Positions 6,651 to 12,716 of a DNA stretch of 16,233 nucleotides are shown here, piece after piece. The stretch covers positions 1-16,233 of the forward strand of contig JAHHSM010000033.1 in assembly GCA_020025175.1 (NCBI GenBank), written 5' to 3'. Made by a program: the position numbers and the translations under genes. This DNA is from Oscillospiraceae bacterium (lineage in GTDB: Bacteria > Bacillota > Clostridia > Oscillospirales > Oscillospiraceae). The first letter of the stretch is position 1. Each line of letters starts with the position of its first letter. A model generated the notes under the pieces. The model had not been told where the DNA came from, searched no databases, and saw nothing but the letters and a program-made list of their open reading frames with translations.

Positions 6651-7997
6651 ATGGTACATACCTTTTCACTATTAGGTCAGAACATCGCGATTGATGTGAA
6701 TAGTGGTGCAGTTCATGTTTTAGATAAAATAACATATGCTGTTTTGGAGCAAATGCCTAAGAAGGAAACTACACTGGATAGCATTGTAGAGAAATTGCCT
6801 CAATACAGCCGCGAAGAAATCTCGGAAAGCTTTGATGAGCTCTGTCAGCTGATCAAAAACGGTGAGTTGTTTGCCGATGCAGATTACATTGATCCTGCCA
6901 TGGCTATGATCAAGAATGCTCCTATTAAAGCTTTATGTTTGCATGTTTCGCATGACTGCAATCTGCGTTGCAAATACTGCTTTGCTGCAACCGGTGATTT
7001 TGGTACCGGACGTCTTTTGATGGATATTGAAACTGCAAAAGCGGCAATTGATTTTGTGATTGCACGCTCCGGAGCACGCCGTAATATCGAGGTGGACTTC
7101 TTCGGAGGCGAGCCTTTGATGGCTATGGGTGTTGTCAAGGCAACCGTCGAATACGCTCGCTCCAAAGAAGCTGAGAGTGGGAAGCACTTCCGCTTCACGA
7201 TTACAACCAATGGCGTTTTGCTGGATGATGAAACCATTGAATATATTAACCGTGAAATGGATAATTGCGTTTTGTCTTTGGATGGCCGCAAGGAGGTAAA
7301 TGATCATTTCCGTGTCACTCCCAATAATAAGGGAAGCTATGATTTGATTTTACCAAAATTCAAGAAGTTAGTTGAGAACAGAGGCGATAAAGATTTTTAT
7401 CTGCGTGGCACGTTTACACGAAATAATCTGGATTTCTCAAAGGATGTTTTAGCAATCGCAGATGAGGGATTTAAGCAGATTTCTGTTGAGCCGGTTTCTG
7501 CGGAAGAGGCATGTGATTACTCCTTGAGGGAGGAGGATCTGCCTGCAATCTGTGCAGAATATGAGAAACTTGCGGAAATCATGAAAGATCGTCATGATTT
7601 CAATTTCTTCCATTTTAATGTTGACCTTTCTCAAGGGCCTTGCGTAATTAAACGCATCCGCGGTTGCGGTGCCGGCTGTGAGTATGTTGCGGTAACACCG
7701 GAAGGTGATATTTATCCCTGCCATCAGTTTGTAGGGAAGGAAGACTATCGTTTGGGCAATGTTCATGAAGACGGATTTAATATGGAAGTATCTGAGTGTT
7801 TTGCTGGGCTGAATGTTTATACGCGCAATGAATGCGCAGATTGCTGGGCTAAGTTTTATTGCACTGGTGGCTGCAGCGCTTCTAATCTGGTGGTTAACAA
7901 TGATATTAAAACACCAAATCATATCGCTTGTGAAATGGAGCGCAAACGTTTGGAATGTGCAATTGCACTAAAAGCAGCTGCTGCAAGCGAGGAATAA
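6651..7997 (+). CDS. scfB: Radical SAM/SPASM thioether maturase of the six-cysteine peptide (ScfB)
   Basis: The 448-residue enzyme is expected to install a thioether cross-link in ScfA by radical chemistry in the cytoplasm. Residues 1-75 form a PqqD-like peptide-recognition region (FSLLGQNIAIDVNSGAVHVLD). The radical SAM core carries the 4Fe-4S cluster motif Cys103-x3-Cys107-x2-Cys110 (CNLRCKYC), followed by FFGGEPL (150-156) and TTNG (185-188). The C-terminal SPASM region has cysteines 331, 339, 343, 357, 383, 395, 398, 404, 408 and 427, enough for two auxiliary 4Fe-4S clusters, with GDIYPCHQF and CTGGCSASN motifs. Homologues such as CteB have this architecture. A GGAGAGA box lies before the ATG. 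The gene is followed by a strong terminator. No dedicated protease or ABC transporter is encoded nearby in the window. Confidence 0.95.
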   Translation: MVHTFSLLGQNIAIDVNSGAVHVLDKITYAVLEQMPKKETTLDSIVEKLPQYSREEISESFDELCQLIKNGELFADADYIDPAMAMIKNAPIKALCLHVSHDCNLRCKYCFAATGDFGTGRLLMDIETAKAAIDFVIARSGARRNIEVDFFGGEPLMAMGVVKATVEYARSKEAESGKHFRFTITTNGVLLDDETIEYINREMDNCVLSLDGRKEVNDHFRVTPNNKGSYDLILPKFKKLVENRGDKDFYLRGTFTRNNLDFSKDVLAIADEGFKQISVEPVSAEEACDYSLREEDLPAICAEYEKLAEIMKDRHDFNFFHFNVDLSQGPCVIKRIRGCGAGCEYVAVTPEGDIYPCHQFVGKEDYRLGNVHEDGFNMEVSECFAGLNVYTRNECADCWAKFYCTGGCSASNLVVNNDIKTPNHIACEMERKRLECAIALKAAAASEE

Positions 7998-8058
7998 ATG
8001 GGCGAAAGCGGAAGAGATATACTATCTGTAATCGTGCTATAATAATGTCAGACAACGG

Positions 8059-8106
8059 ATATCGGTCTATATCTAGCTATTAGCGTTAGATATAGACCGA
8101 TATTTT
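8059..8106 (+). terminator. Terminator of the scf locus
   Basis: A perfect 17-bp stem (8059-8075 with 8087-8103) is closed by a loop that can add a GCTA/TAGC stem, and is followed by TTT. It lies 61 bp past the scfB stop codon. Confidence 0.85.
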
Positions 8107-8326
8107 GTGCTTTGATTACACTTTTCCTCTTTTAGTATACTCGATTTACATAATATAGTTTACATAATATTACAGCATAATTAACAAAAGTGGGAAAATG
8201 ACACTTTCCTACTTGCTAAAAAGTGTTATGTCAAGTATTATAATCTTTAAAGATAAACGAACTACTTCGGATTGATTCTACTTGTCCATGTAGCTTCATA
8301 TACTTTACATGAGGTGAAGTTGTGAA
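8104..8326. other. AT-rich intergenic region before the SpoIIM-like gene
   Basis: No coding frame is evident. It holds the direct repeat at 8145-8170, a perfect TATAAT (8239-8244) whose best upstream hexamer TTGCTA (8213-8218) is 20 bp away, and a potential stem CATGTA (8286-8291) with TACATG (8305-8310) just before the ribosome binding site GAGGTGAAG (8311-8319). Confidence 0.5.
8145..8170. repeat. Direct repeat TTTACATAATAT x2 (dif-like half-sites)
   Basis: TTTACATAATAT occurs at 8145-8156 and again at 8159-8170, a 14-bp period. The second copy extends to AGTTTACATAATAT (8157-8170), which equals the reverse complement of the XerD-side half and central region of the Bacillus subtilis dif site as I remember it. 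The XerC half does not match. It could be a recombination-related site, an operator or chance. Confidence 0.4.
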
Positions 8327-8941
8327 GTGAGTTACCGTTTTTTTCACAGACGAGTTTTTCGACCTGATCATTCCACTTGGGTTCTTCCGGTTTTGGCAAG
8401 TTGCTTTTTGCTTGGAATCGTTATTGGGCATATTTTTGCAGGATTTGAGTCAGTTTGTCAAAGCAGGATATTACAAAATTATATTTCATCCTTTTGGCTA
8501 CTACTGCAAAACGGTCAAGTAGAGGCTGCATCAATAGGGTATACTTTTTTCTCATATTGCAAGTATTCAATTCTTGTTTTTTTAATCGGATTCACTGTTA
8601 TTGGGTGTGGCATTGTTCCAGCCATTACTTTTTATCAGGGATTTGCCTTGTCGTTTGCTGTATCTGTTATGATGTACAGCTCAGAAAATGGGTTTTTTCT
8701 GGCAGCAGCATTATTTGGTATAAGATGTCTTTTTGTATTGCCATGCTATTTTGTGGTAGCACATGATTCATTGGGGTATTCAATATATCTAAGAAACCGC
8801 AAGCTGCACAAGCAGCAAAGTAGTGTGAAAAAAAAGCATACGATATTGCATTTTATAATATGTGTTGTTATTCTTTTTGCCGGAGCATTTTTCGAGCACA
8901 TGTTTTTGATAAAAATTATATATGCTATAATACAAGAATAG
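8327..8941 (+). CDS. spoIIM: SpoIIM-like stage II sporulation membrane protein
   Basis: A 204-residue polytopic membrane protein with helices at about 18-39, 80-100, 102-117, 121-145 and 171-193, matching the roughly 210-residue SpoIIM family. In B. subtilis SpoIIM works with SpoIID and SpoIIP in engulfment of the forespore and is transcribed by sigma-E. Similarities seen are the LLGIVIGHIF first helix, the KYSILVFLIGFTVIG segment, the GFFLAAALFGIRCLFVLP region and a final FAGAFFE helix; these are family-level resemblances judged by eye. The start is GTG at 8327, supported by GAGGTGAAG at 8311-8319. It sits 19 bp before xerD; spoIIM and xerD genes also lie close together in Bacillus, which supports the assignment. 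No clear sigma-E promoter was found. Confidence 0.75.
   Translation: MSYRFFHRRVFRPDHSTWVLPVLASCFLLGIVIGHIFAGFESVCQSRILQNYISSFWLLLQNGQVEAASIGYTFFSYCKYSILVFLIGFTVIGCGIVPAITFYQGFALSFAVSVMMYSSENGFFLAAALFGIRCLFVLPCYFVVAHDSLGYSIYLRNRKLHKQQSSVKKKHTILHFIICVVILFAGAFFEHMFLIKIIYAIIQE
8923..8931 (+). promoter_or_regulatory. Extended -10 promoter candidate for xerD
   Basis: TGCTATAAT lies inside the last codons of the SpoIIM-like gene, 30 nt before the xerD GTG. The only upstream hexamer, TTGATA at 8906-8911, is too close for a normal spacing, but an extended -10 can act without a good -35. It would allow vegetative xerD expression when spoIIM is silent. Confidence 0.4.
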
Positions 8942-8960
8942 ATAGGGAGGGAGCACAGCC

Positions 8961-9848
8961 GTGATCGATTACATCGATAAATATAGAGAGTATTTAATCG
9001 AAGAGCGCAATGCATCTGCAAATACATTGAGTTCGTATTTGAGAGATGTACGTCAATTTGAATTATATGCTCAGTCTACGGGTGTGGTTAGTCTTTTGGA
9101 TGCAAATCAGCAAACGATCCAAGACTATATAAGCTATATGAATCAAAAAGGAAGATCAGCAGCAACCGTTACGCGTTCGATTGCATCTTTGAAATCTTTT
9201 TATAATTACTTGTTGCGAAAAGGGATTATAAATGGAAACCCTGCAAAAAACCTTGCGACAATCAAAGTTGAACGGTCACTTCCGCAAATTTTAACTAGTA
9301 AAGAGGTTGAGTTGTTTTTAGATCAGCCGCAGTGCATAGACGCAAAAGGGTATCGCGATCATGCAATGCTGGAATTGCTGTACGCAACAGGAATTCGCGT
9401 TAGTGAATTGATTTCCTTGGATATCACAGATTTAAATCTCAGTATCGGAATTTTGCATTGTGCCAGCAAAGCAAAAGAGCGTGTAATTCCGTTGTACCCT
9501 GCTGCGATCAAAGCATTACGAGATTATATTGAAAATATTCGTCCAGGCATGATTGCATCCGCTGACGAAACCGCTCTATTTGTGAATATGAATGGAGAAC
9601 GCATGAGCCGTCAAGGATTTTGGAAACTTATCAAATTCTATCAGGAGAAGGCACAAATCAAGAAAGAAATCACACCACACACATTGCGCCACTCCTTTGC
9701 AGCGCATCTTTTAGAGAATGGGGCTGATCTAAAATCTATTCAGGAAATGCTTGGGCATGCCGATATTTCATCAACGCAAGTTTATGCAAATCTTATGAAT
9801 CGAAATTTAAAGAATGTTTATAATAAGGCACATCCACGTGCTATATAA
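8961..9848 (+). CDS. xerD: Site-specific tyrosine recombinase XerD
   Basis: Resolves chromosome dimers at dif together with a partner Xer recombinase. The 295-residue length is typical. The N-terminal SAM-like DNA-binding domain spans about 1-90 (ASANTLSSYLRDVRQFELY). Catalytic residues are Arg146 (ATGIRVSEL), Lys170 or Lys172 (SKAKER), His240 and Arg243 (HTLRHSFAAHLLENGA), His266 (LGHADISSTQ) and the nucleophile Tyr275. The C-terminal NRNLKNVYNKAHPRA motif is the family's partner-interaction tail. The start is GTG, with AGGGAGGG (8944-8951) 9 nt upstream. No integrase-specific accessory genes or attachment sites surround it, so it is a housekeeping Xer rather than a phage integrase. XerC is not in the window. 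The stop codon lies in a GCTATATAAA sequence shared with the end of ridA. Confidence 0.92.
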   Translation: MIDYIDKYREYLIEERNASANTLSSYLRDVRQFELYAQSTGVVSLLDANQQTIQDYISYMNQKGRSAATVTRSIASLKSFYNYLLRKGIINGNPAKNLATIKVERSLPQILTSKEVELFLDQPQCIDAKGYRDHAMLELLYATGIRVSELISLDITDLNLSIGILHCASKAKERVIPLYPAAIKALRDYIENIRPGMIASADETALFVNMNGERMSRQGFWKLIKFYQEKAQIKKEITPHTLRHSFAAHLLENGADLKSIQEMLGHADISSTQVYANLMNRNLKNVYNKAHPRAI

Positions 9849-9893
9849 AAGAGTAAAAGCGGTGCTTCTAATGGGTACGCCCCATAAGGAAGT
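9840..9893 (+). repeat. Left copy of an inverted repeat overlapping the end of xerD
   Basis: GCTATATAAA (9840-9849), TAAAAGCGGTGCT (9854-9866) and ATAAGGAAGT (9884-9893) all recur, in the same order and nearly the same spacing, in inverted orientation at 10962-11014. The variable middle can form a hairpin in each copy. Confidence 0.7.
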
Positions 9894-9898
9894 TTTTT
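9865..9898 (+). terminator. First xerD terminator
   Basis: An imperfect stem has an inner ATGGG (9871-9875) with CCCAT (9881-9885) and an outer CTTC (9865-9868) with GAAG (9889-9892), broken by an A-A mismatch and a bulge. TTTTTT (9893-9898) follows directly. It starts 17 bp past the xerD stop codon. Confidence 0.7.
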
Positions 9899-9901
9899 GA
9901 G

Positions 9902-9947
9902 AGATACGGTACAGTCTGGTTTTTGGGGCTGTATCGTATCTTCTTTT
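9902..9947 (+). terminator. Second xerD terminator
   Basis: A 13-bp stem pairs AGATACGGTACAG (9902-9914) with CTGTATCGTATCT (9929-9941). The single imperfect pair is G-U in the plus-strand RNA (A-C on the minus), so the structure evolved for plus-strand transcription. TCTTTTT follows. Confidence 0.8.
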
Positions 9948-9959
9948 TATGTAATAAAA

Positions 9960-9991
9960 CAGCAGGTGCCGAAAAATCCCGACACCTGCTG
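9960..9991 (-). terminator. Terminator of the minus-strand membrane protein gene
   Basis: CAGCAGGTGCCG (9960-9971) pairs with CGACACCTGCTG (9980-9991). The one imperfect pair is a U-G wobble only in the minus-strand RNA, which then runs into TTTTATT. It therefore terminates leftward transcripts, such as that of the gene at 10220-10549. Confidence 0.75.
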
Positions 9992-10219
9992 ATCTTTTCT
10001 TATATGCCTTTCTGCGGAGGTTTTAGGAGCCAGCTCCTAACGATTGTACCGTTTTACGACTCATGGGAGTATAAACGGTATGCTCGCTAAGATGATGCAG
10101 ACTCTTTCTCCTCGCCCTCTTGCTCTGCTTTTTATTCTTTCAGATTCTATACTCGTTGCCTTTATAACTACAAATTCTGATTCCCTTAGTGTTAGAAATA
10201 TCCGAATAAGTATAACAGA
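9992..10219. other. Non-coding stretch with two adjacent hairpins
   Basis: TTAGGAGC (10023-10030) pairs with GCTCCTAA (10033-10040), and TACCGTTT (10047-10054) with AAACGGTA (10073-10080). They lie downstream of the minus-strand membrane protein gene. The remainder shows no credible coding frame; a minus-strand frame ending in SLGAGS at the first hairpin is open for fewer than 45 codons and has no ribosome binding site. Confidence 0.5.
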
Positions 10220-10549
10220 TTATTTGGACTTCTCTGCTTTCTTCACGTACTTGATCCAACCTCGGATAAGCCAGAAATACACGCATACTCCCATGATTGC
10301 ACCGGATACCAACACTGAAATACCTTGTCCAGCATTACCGCTTAAAGTCATATCTGCTCCAACATATAGGAAAAATCCGATCAGCAAGATGTAGGCGATG
10401 ATAAGCGTGCCCAAGATCACTCGGCATATAGTACGAACCCTTTGCGCCTTTTTCGTAGCCTGAGACCTACGGCAAGCACCAAGAAGGATAAACTCTATGC
10501 CAATAAAAAACAGGGATACCACAAACAAAAAGATTATTGTGTTGCTCAT
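10220..10549 (-). CDS. Small three-helix membrane protein, unknown function
   Basis: I do not recognise a family. The 109-residue product has three hydrophobic segments (about 4-25, 43-64 and 74-96), a basic loop RRSQATKKAQRVR (27-39) after the first helix, and a basic C-terminus (KYVKKAEKSK). By the positive-inside rule the N-terminus would be outside. The ATG has AAGG 7 nt upstream (10557-10560, minus). It has its own extended -10 promoter candidate upstream and a minus-strand terminator downstream, which supports a real, singly transcribed gene. It lies in a gene-poor island between inverted repeats, so it may be accessory. No partner gene is adjacent in the same direction except ridA more than 450 bp upstream. 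Confidence 0.65.
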   Translation of the reverse strand: MSNTIIFLFVVSLFFIGIEFILLGACRRSQATKKAQRVRTICRVILGTLIIAYILLIGFFLYVGADMTLSGNAGQGISVLVSGAIMGVCVYFWLIRGWIKYVKKAEKSK

Positions 10550-10612
10550 TTCATTACCTTTCCTGCAGATATAGAACGGCCACTTTCTGTAACGCGGTTG
10601 TGTTATGCGTTG

Positions 10613-10621
10613 ATTATAACA
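10613..10621 (-). promoter_or_regulatory. Extended -10 promoter for the small membrane protein
   Basis: On the minus strand TGTTATAAT (extended -10 TGnTATAAT) lies about 64 nt before the ATG at 10549. No good -35 is seen. Confidence 0.5.
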
Positions 10622-10670
10622 TAAGAGTTCTTCTGCACTTATAAAAGTTTTTTGAATATTTTAGGTTATG

Positions 10671-10706
10671 AAAGTGTTAGATTTATTTTGATAAGTCTAA
10701 CACTTT
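10671..10706. other. 14-bp hairpin in the non-coding island
   Basis: AAAGTGTTAGATTT (10671-10684) pairs with AAGTCTAACACTTT (10693-10706), with one pair that is U-G in plus-strand RNA. The flanking T-content is moderate (TACTTTCTC). It could be a terminator for an unidentified plus-strand RNA or an operator. Confidence 0.45.
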
Positions 10707-11005
10707 ACTTTCTCAATATTATATATCATAGCCTGCTTAATTTGCTAATTATTTTTAGGAACCAAGTGATTACCAGCTATGAAAAGGGAGATTCTCCCCA
10801 AAAGCCCTTTGACGGCAAAAGGCAGAGTTTTTATCCTTTTCCCACAGTTGGATAAAACGAAGAGATCAGGGGCAATCCCAAAGGACCATCCCTGATAGAT
10901 GGTTATGCGTAGATCAGCTTGGCATCACCAGATTAAAGAGTGTTTTGTGTTTTTCTGAATTACTTCCTTATCAGGCGCCTCCGAAAGCAGCACCGCTTTT
11001 AATGT
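10707..11005. other. Non-coding stretch downstream of ridA
   Basis: No credible gene. Besides the two hairpins at 10786-10823 it contains ATCAGGG (10865-10871) pairing with CCCTGAT (10890-10896), and the right copy of the inverted repeat at its end. A 67-codon plus-strand frame across part of it is rejected (no ribosome binding site, TTG start, low-complexity tail). Confidence 0.5.
10786..10823 (-). terminator. Two minus-strand hairpins, probable ridA terminators
   Basis: In the minus direction GCCTTTTG/CAAAGGGC (10823-10804), with a U-G wobble, is followed by TTTT. GGGAGA/TCTCCC (10798-10786), with a one-base centre, is again followed by TTTT. They lie about 180-220 nt beyond the ridA stop codon. 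Confidence 0.5.
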
Positions 11006-11014
11006 TTATATAGC
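10962..11014 (-). repeat. Right copy of the inverted repeat overlapping the end of ridA
   Basis: Read on the minus strand it gives GCTATATAAA (11014-11005), TAAAAGCGGTGCT (11001-10989) and ATAAGGAAGT (10971-10962), matching the copy at the end of xerD. The stop codon of ridA lies within the first block. The terminal T-run of the xerD copy is missing here. Confidence 0.7.
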
Positions 11015-11383
11015 AGCAATTAATTCAATTTCCAGCTTTGCTCCGGCTGGAAGCGCAGCCACCTGTACACAGGAACGGGCAGGGGGCGCATCGGGAAAGC
11101 GTGTTGCATAAATGTCATTGATTGTAGAAAAATCAGCAAGATCCGTGATAAAAACAGTTGTTTTCACAACATTTTTAAACGTCATGCCGTTGGCACTTAA
11201 AACAGATTCCAAATTTTTCAAAACCTGTTCTGTTTGTTCTTCAATAGAATTTGCAACAATCTTTCCGGTTTCCGGAACCAAAGGAATTTGACCGGATGTA
11301 AACAGCAGATTTCCAATAGCAACCGCATGCGAATAGGGCCCGATTGCAGCCGGTGCATGTTCAGCAACAATAACCTTTTTCAT
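11006..11383 (-). CDS. ridA: RidA family enamine/imine deaminase
   Basis: Hydrolyses reactive 2-aminoacrylate and related enamines released by PLP enzymes, protecting metabolism; a cytoplasmic trimer in the family. The 125-residue protein has the expected IGPYSHAV (14-21) with Tyr17, SGQIPL (30-35), and the key Arg103 in PPARSCVQVAALP, which binds the carboxylate, with Glu118/Glu120 in LEIELIA. The start ATG at 11383 follows GAGGAG (11394-11399, minus) at 10 nt and leaves the conserved KKVIV N-terminus. A longer frame back to 11446 reads through the promoter and is not used. It is transcribed divergently from ruvC. Confidence 0.93.
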   Translation of the reverse strand: MKKVIVAEHAPAAIGPYSHAVAIGNLLFTSGQIPLVPETGKIVANSIEEQTEQVLKNLESVLSANGMTFKNVVKTTVFITDLADFSTINDIYATRFPDAPPARSCVQVAALPAGAKLEIELIAAI

Positions 11384-11417
11384 AAAAAAATCACTCCTCA
11401 CGGATATTCTCAGGAAA

Positions 11418-11446
11418 AGTATACTACCAAATAAAAGACAGTGCAA
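11418..11446 (-). promoter_or_regulatory. Sigma-A-type promoter of ridA
   Basis: On the minus strand TTGCAC (11446-11441), 17 bp, then TATACT (11423-11418), ending 34 nt before the ridA ATG. Confidence 0.65.
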
Positions 11447-11456
11447 TAATCTTCTA

Positions 11457-11485
11457 TTGCCTTTCTCATCAAATATTGGTACAAT
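11457..11485 (+). promoter_or_regulatory. Sigma-A-type promoter of ruvC
   Basis: TTGCCT (11457-11462), 17 bp, then TACAAT (11480-11485). The -10 lies inside the palindrome described at 11468-11505. It is back to back with the ridA promoter. Confidence 0.5.
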
Positions 11486-11505
11486 AGTACCATTCTATAT
11501 TTGAT
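11468..11505. promoter_or_regulatory. Nested palindrome over the ruvC -10 (putative operator)
   Basis: The outer arms ATCAAATAT (11468-11476) and ATATTTGAT (11497-11505) enclose TGGTAC (11477-11482) AATA GTACCA (11487-11492). The halves are perfect apart from four extra bases (11493-11496). The pattern is unlike the clostridial LexA box (GAAC-N4-GTTC), so any regulator is unknown. The core resembles general GntR-type TGGT-ACCA symmetry, which is weak evidence. Confidence 0.5.
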
Positions 11506-11556
11506 AAAATGGTCATGTTATGAGTATTATGAGTATATATATTTCAAGGAGGAGCC

Positions 11557-12069
11557 ATGCGAATTCTCGGTATTGATCCCGGTATTGCAACAGTGGGTTT
11601 TGGGATCATTGATTCTGAACGTGGCGCAGCACTGTGTCCCGTTCAATACGGCGCAATTTTGACACAAGCAGGTCTTCCGCTGGCAACACGCTTATATCAA
11701 ATCAATTGCGATTTAGAAGAATTGATTGAGACTTTTCATCCGGATGTAATTTCAGTTGAGGAGTTATTCTTCAATACTAATATTACAACAGGCATCGCTG
11801 TTGCACACGGACGCGGAATTATTTTATATACTGCCGAAAAGCTGGGAATTCCGATTTTTGAATATACACCATCACAGGTTAAGCAGGCTGTGGTCGGTTA
11901 TGGAAAAGCTCAGAAACAGCAGGTGATGGACATGACACGCAGACTTTTGAAACTAAAAAGCATACCGAAGCCTGATGACGCTGCAGATGGATTGGCATTG
12001 GCAATTTGTCATGCACGCAGTTCTACATCGCTTTTACAGCAAAACCCCTCGGCAAAACCCACAGTATAA
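11557..12069 (+). CDS. ruvC: Holliday junction resolvase RuvC
   Basis: An endonuclease that nicks Holliday junctions symmetrically in concert with RuvAB. The 170-residue protein has the RNase H-like fold motifs MRILGIDPGIATVGFG (1-16) with Asp7, VEELFF (67-72) with Glu68, and PDDAADGLALAICHA (139-153) with Asp141 and Asp144, the four metal-binding acids. The FFNTNITTGIAVAHGRG segment (71-87) is typical. AGGAGGAG lies just before the ATG. It is the first gene of ruvC-ruvA-ruvB, 17 bp before ruvA. A 9-bp tandem repeat TATGAGTAT (11519-11536) lies in its leader. Confidence 0.97.
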   Translation: MRILGIDPGIATVGFGIIDSERGAALCPVQYGAILTQAGLPLATRLYQINCDLEELIETFHPDVISVEELFFNTNITTGIAVAHGRGIILYTAEKLGIPIFEYTPSQVKQAVVGYGKAQKQQVMDMTRRLLKLKSIPKPDDAADGLALAICHARSSTSLLQQNPSAKPTV

Positions 12070-12086
12070 TAGTAGGAGGGACTACT

Positions 12087-12677
12087 TTGTTCTATTATTT
12101 AAATGGTACAGTGGCATATATCGATGCAAATTTGGCTGTGATTGATTGCGCAGGTGTGGGATATGCCTGTGCAACAACCAATCACACATTATCCCATTTA
12201 GCTCTAGGAAAACAAGCAAAATTATATACATATCTGAACGTCAAAGAAGATGCGATGGATCTATATGGCTTTTACAGTCAAAATGAACTTAACAGCTTCA
12301 AAATGTTGATCAGTGTATCTGGTGTTGGACCTAAAGCCGCACTGGCCATTTTGTCATCAAGCACTCCCGACCAAGTTGCCATGGCAATCGTCACTGGAGA
12401 TGAAAAAGTATTGACTGCTGCTCCTGGAATTGGGAAAAAGATTGCACAGCGTGTGATTTTAGAGTTGAAGGATAAGATGTCCAAAGAAGATCTTTCCGGT
12501 ATCAAAGTTGGAGGGAGCGGAGTACGCAGCAGCCAAAAAGCATCAGAAGCGCTTTCGGCCCTTATGGTTTTGGGATATTCTCAGCAGGAAATCGGTGCTG
12601 CATTGAAAGATGTCGATGTAGAGTCGTTAGCCCTAGAAGATGTTATCCGCCAGGCTTTGCGCAAAATGGTGAAGTAA
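12087..12677 (+). CDS. ruvA: Holliday junction DNA helicase subunit RuvA
   Basis: Binds the four-way junction as a tetramer and loads the RuvB motor. The 196-residue protein has an N-terminal OB-fold (1-62, starting FYYLNGTVAYID and ending DAMDLYGF), two helix-hairpin-helix motifs (LISVSGVGPKAALAIL and LTAAPGIGKKIAQRVILELKDK), a flexible linker and a C-terminal RuvB-contacting domain (SEALSALMVLGYSQQEI...EDVIRQALRKM). The start is TTG at 12087, chosen because TAGGAGGG (12073-12080) sits 6 nt upstream and family members begin at this point. A longer frame from 12006 would overlap ruvC. ruvB follows after 39 bp. Confidence 0.96.
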   Translation: MFYYLNGTVAYIDANLAVIDCAGVGYACATTNHTLSHLALGKQAKLYTYLNVKEDAMDLYGFYSQNELNSFKMLISVSGVGPKAALAILSSSTPDQVAMAIVTGDEKVLTAAPGIGKKIAQRVILELKDKMSKEDLSGIKVGGSGVRSSQKASEALSALMVLGYSQQEIGAALKDVDVESLALEDVIRQALRKMVK

Positions 12678-12716
12678 TAATTTTTATAATGCTTTCTGTT
12701 AGAGGGGTGTGAGCAT

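Noticed and set aside
8961..9848. Phage or integron integrase
   Set aside because: Length, C-terminal motif and linkage to the SpoIIM-like gene fit housekeeping XerD, and no phage genes, attachment sites or cassette repeats are nearby.
10044..10394. 116-codon plus-strand frame
   Set aside because: Mostly antisense to the membrane protein gene, which has better start, promoter and terminator signals; no ribosome binding site at 10044.
10652..10855. 67-codon plus-strand frame in the non-coding island
   Set aside because: TTG start without a ribosome binding site, runs through several hairpins, and has a compositionally odd tail; no family resemblance.
10840..10960. Possible tRNA or riboswitch in the hairpin-rich stretch
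   Set aside because: No GGTTCGA T-loop, CCA end, acceptor stem or recognisable riboswitch core was found.
11384..11446. Longer N-terminus for RidA
   Set aside because: It would translate through the TTGCAC/TATACT promoter; RidA proteins start at KKVIV-like sequence, and GAGGAG lies before the ATG at 11383.
12006..12086. Longer N-terminus for RuvA starting inside ruvC
   Set aside because: The TTG at 12087 has an excellent Shine-Dalgarno and matches the conserved start; the extension is ruvC read out of frame.
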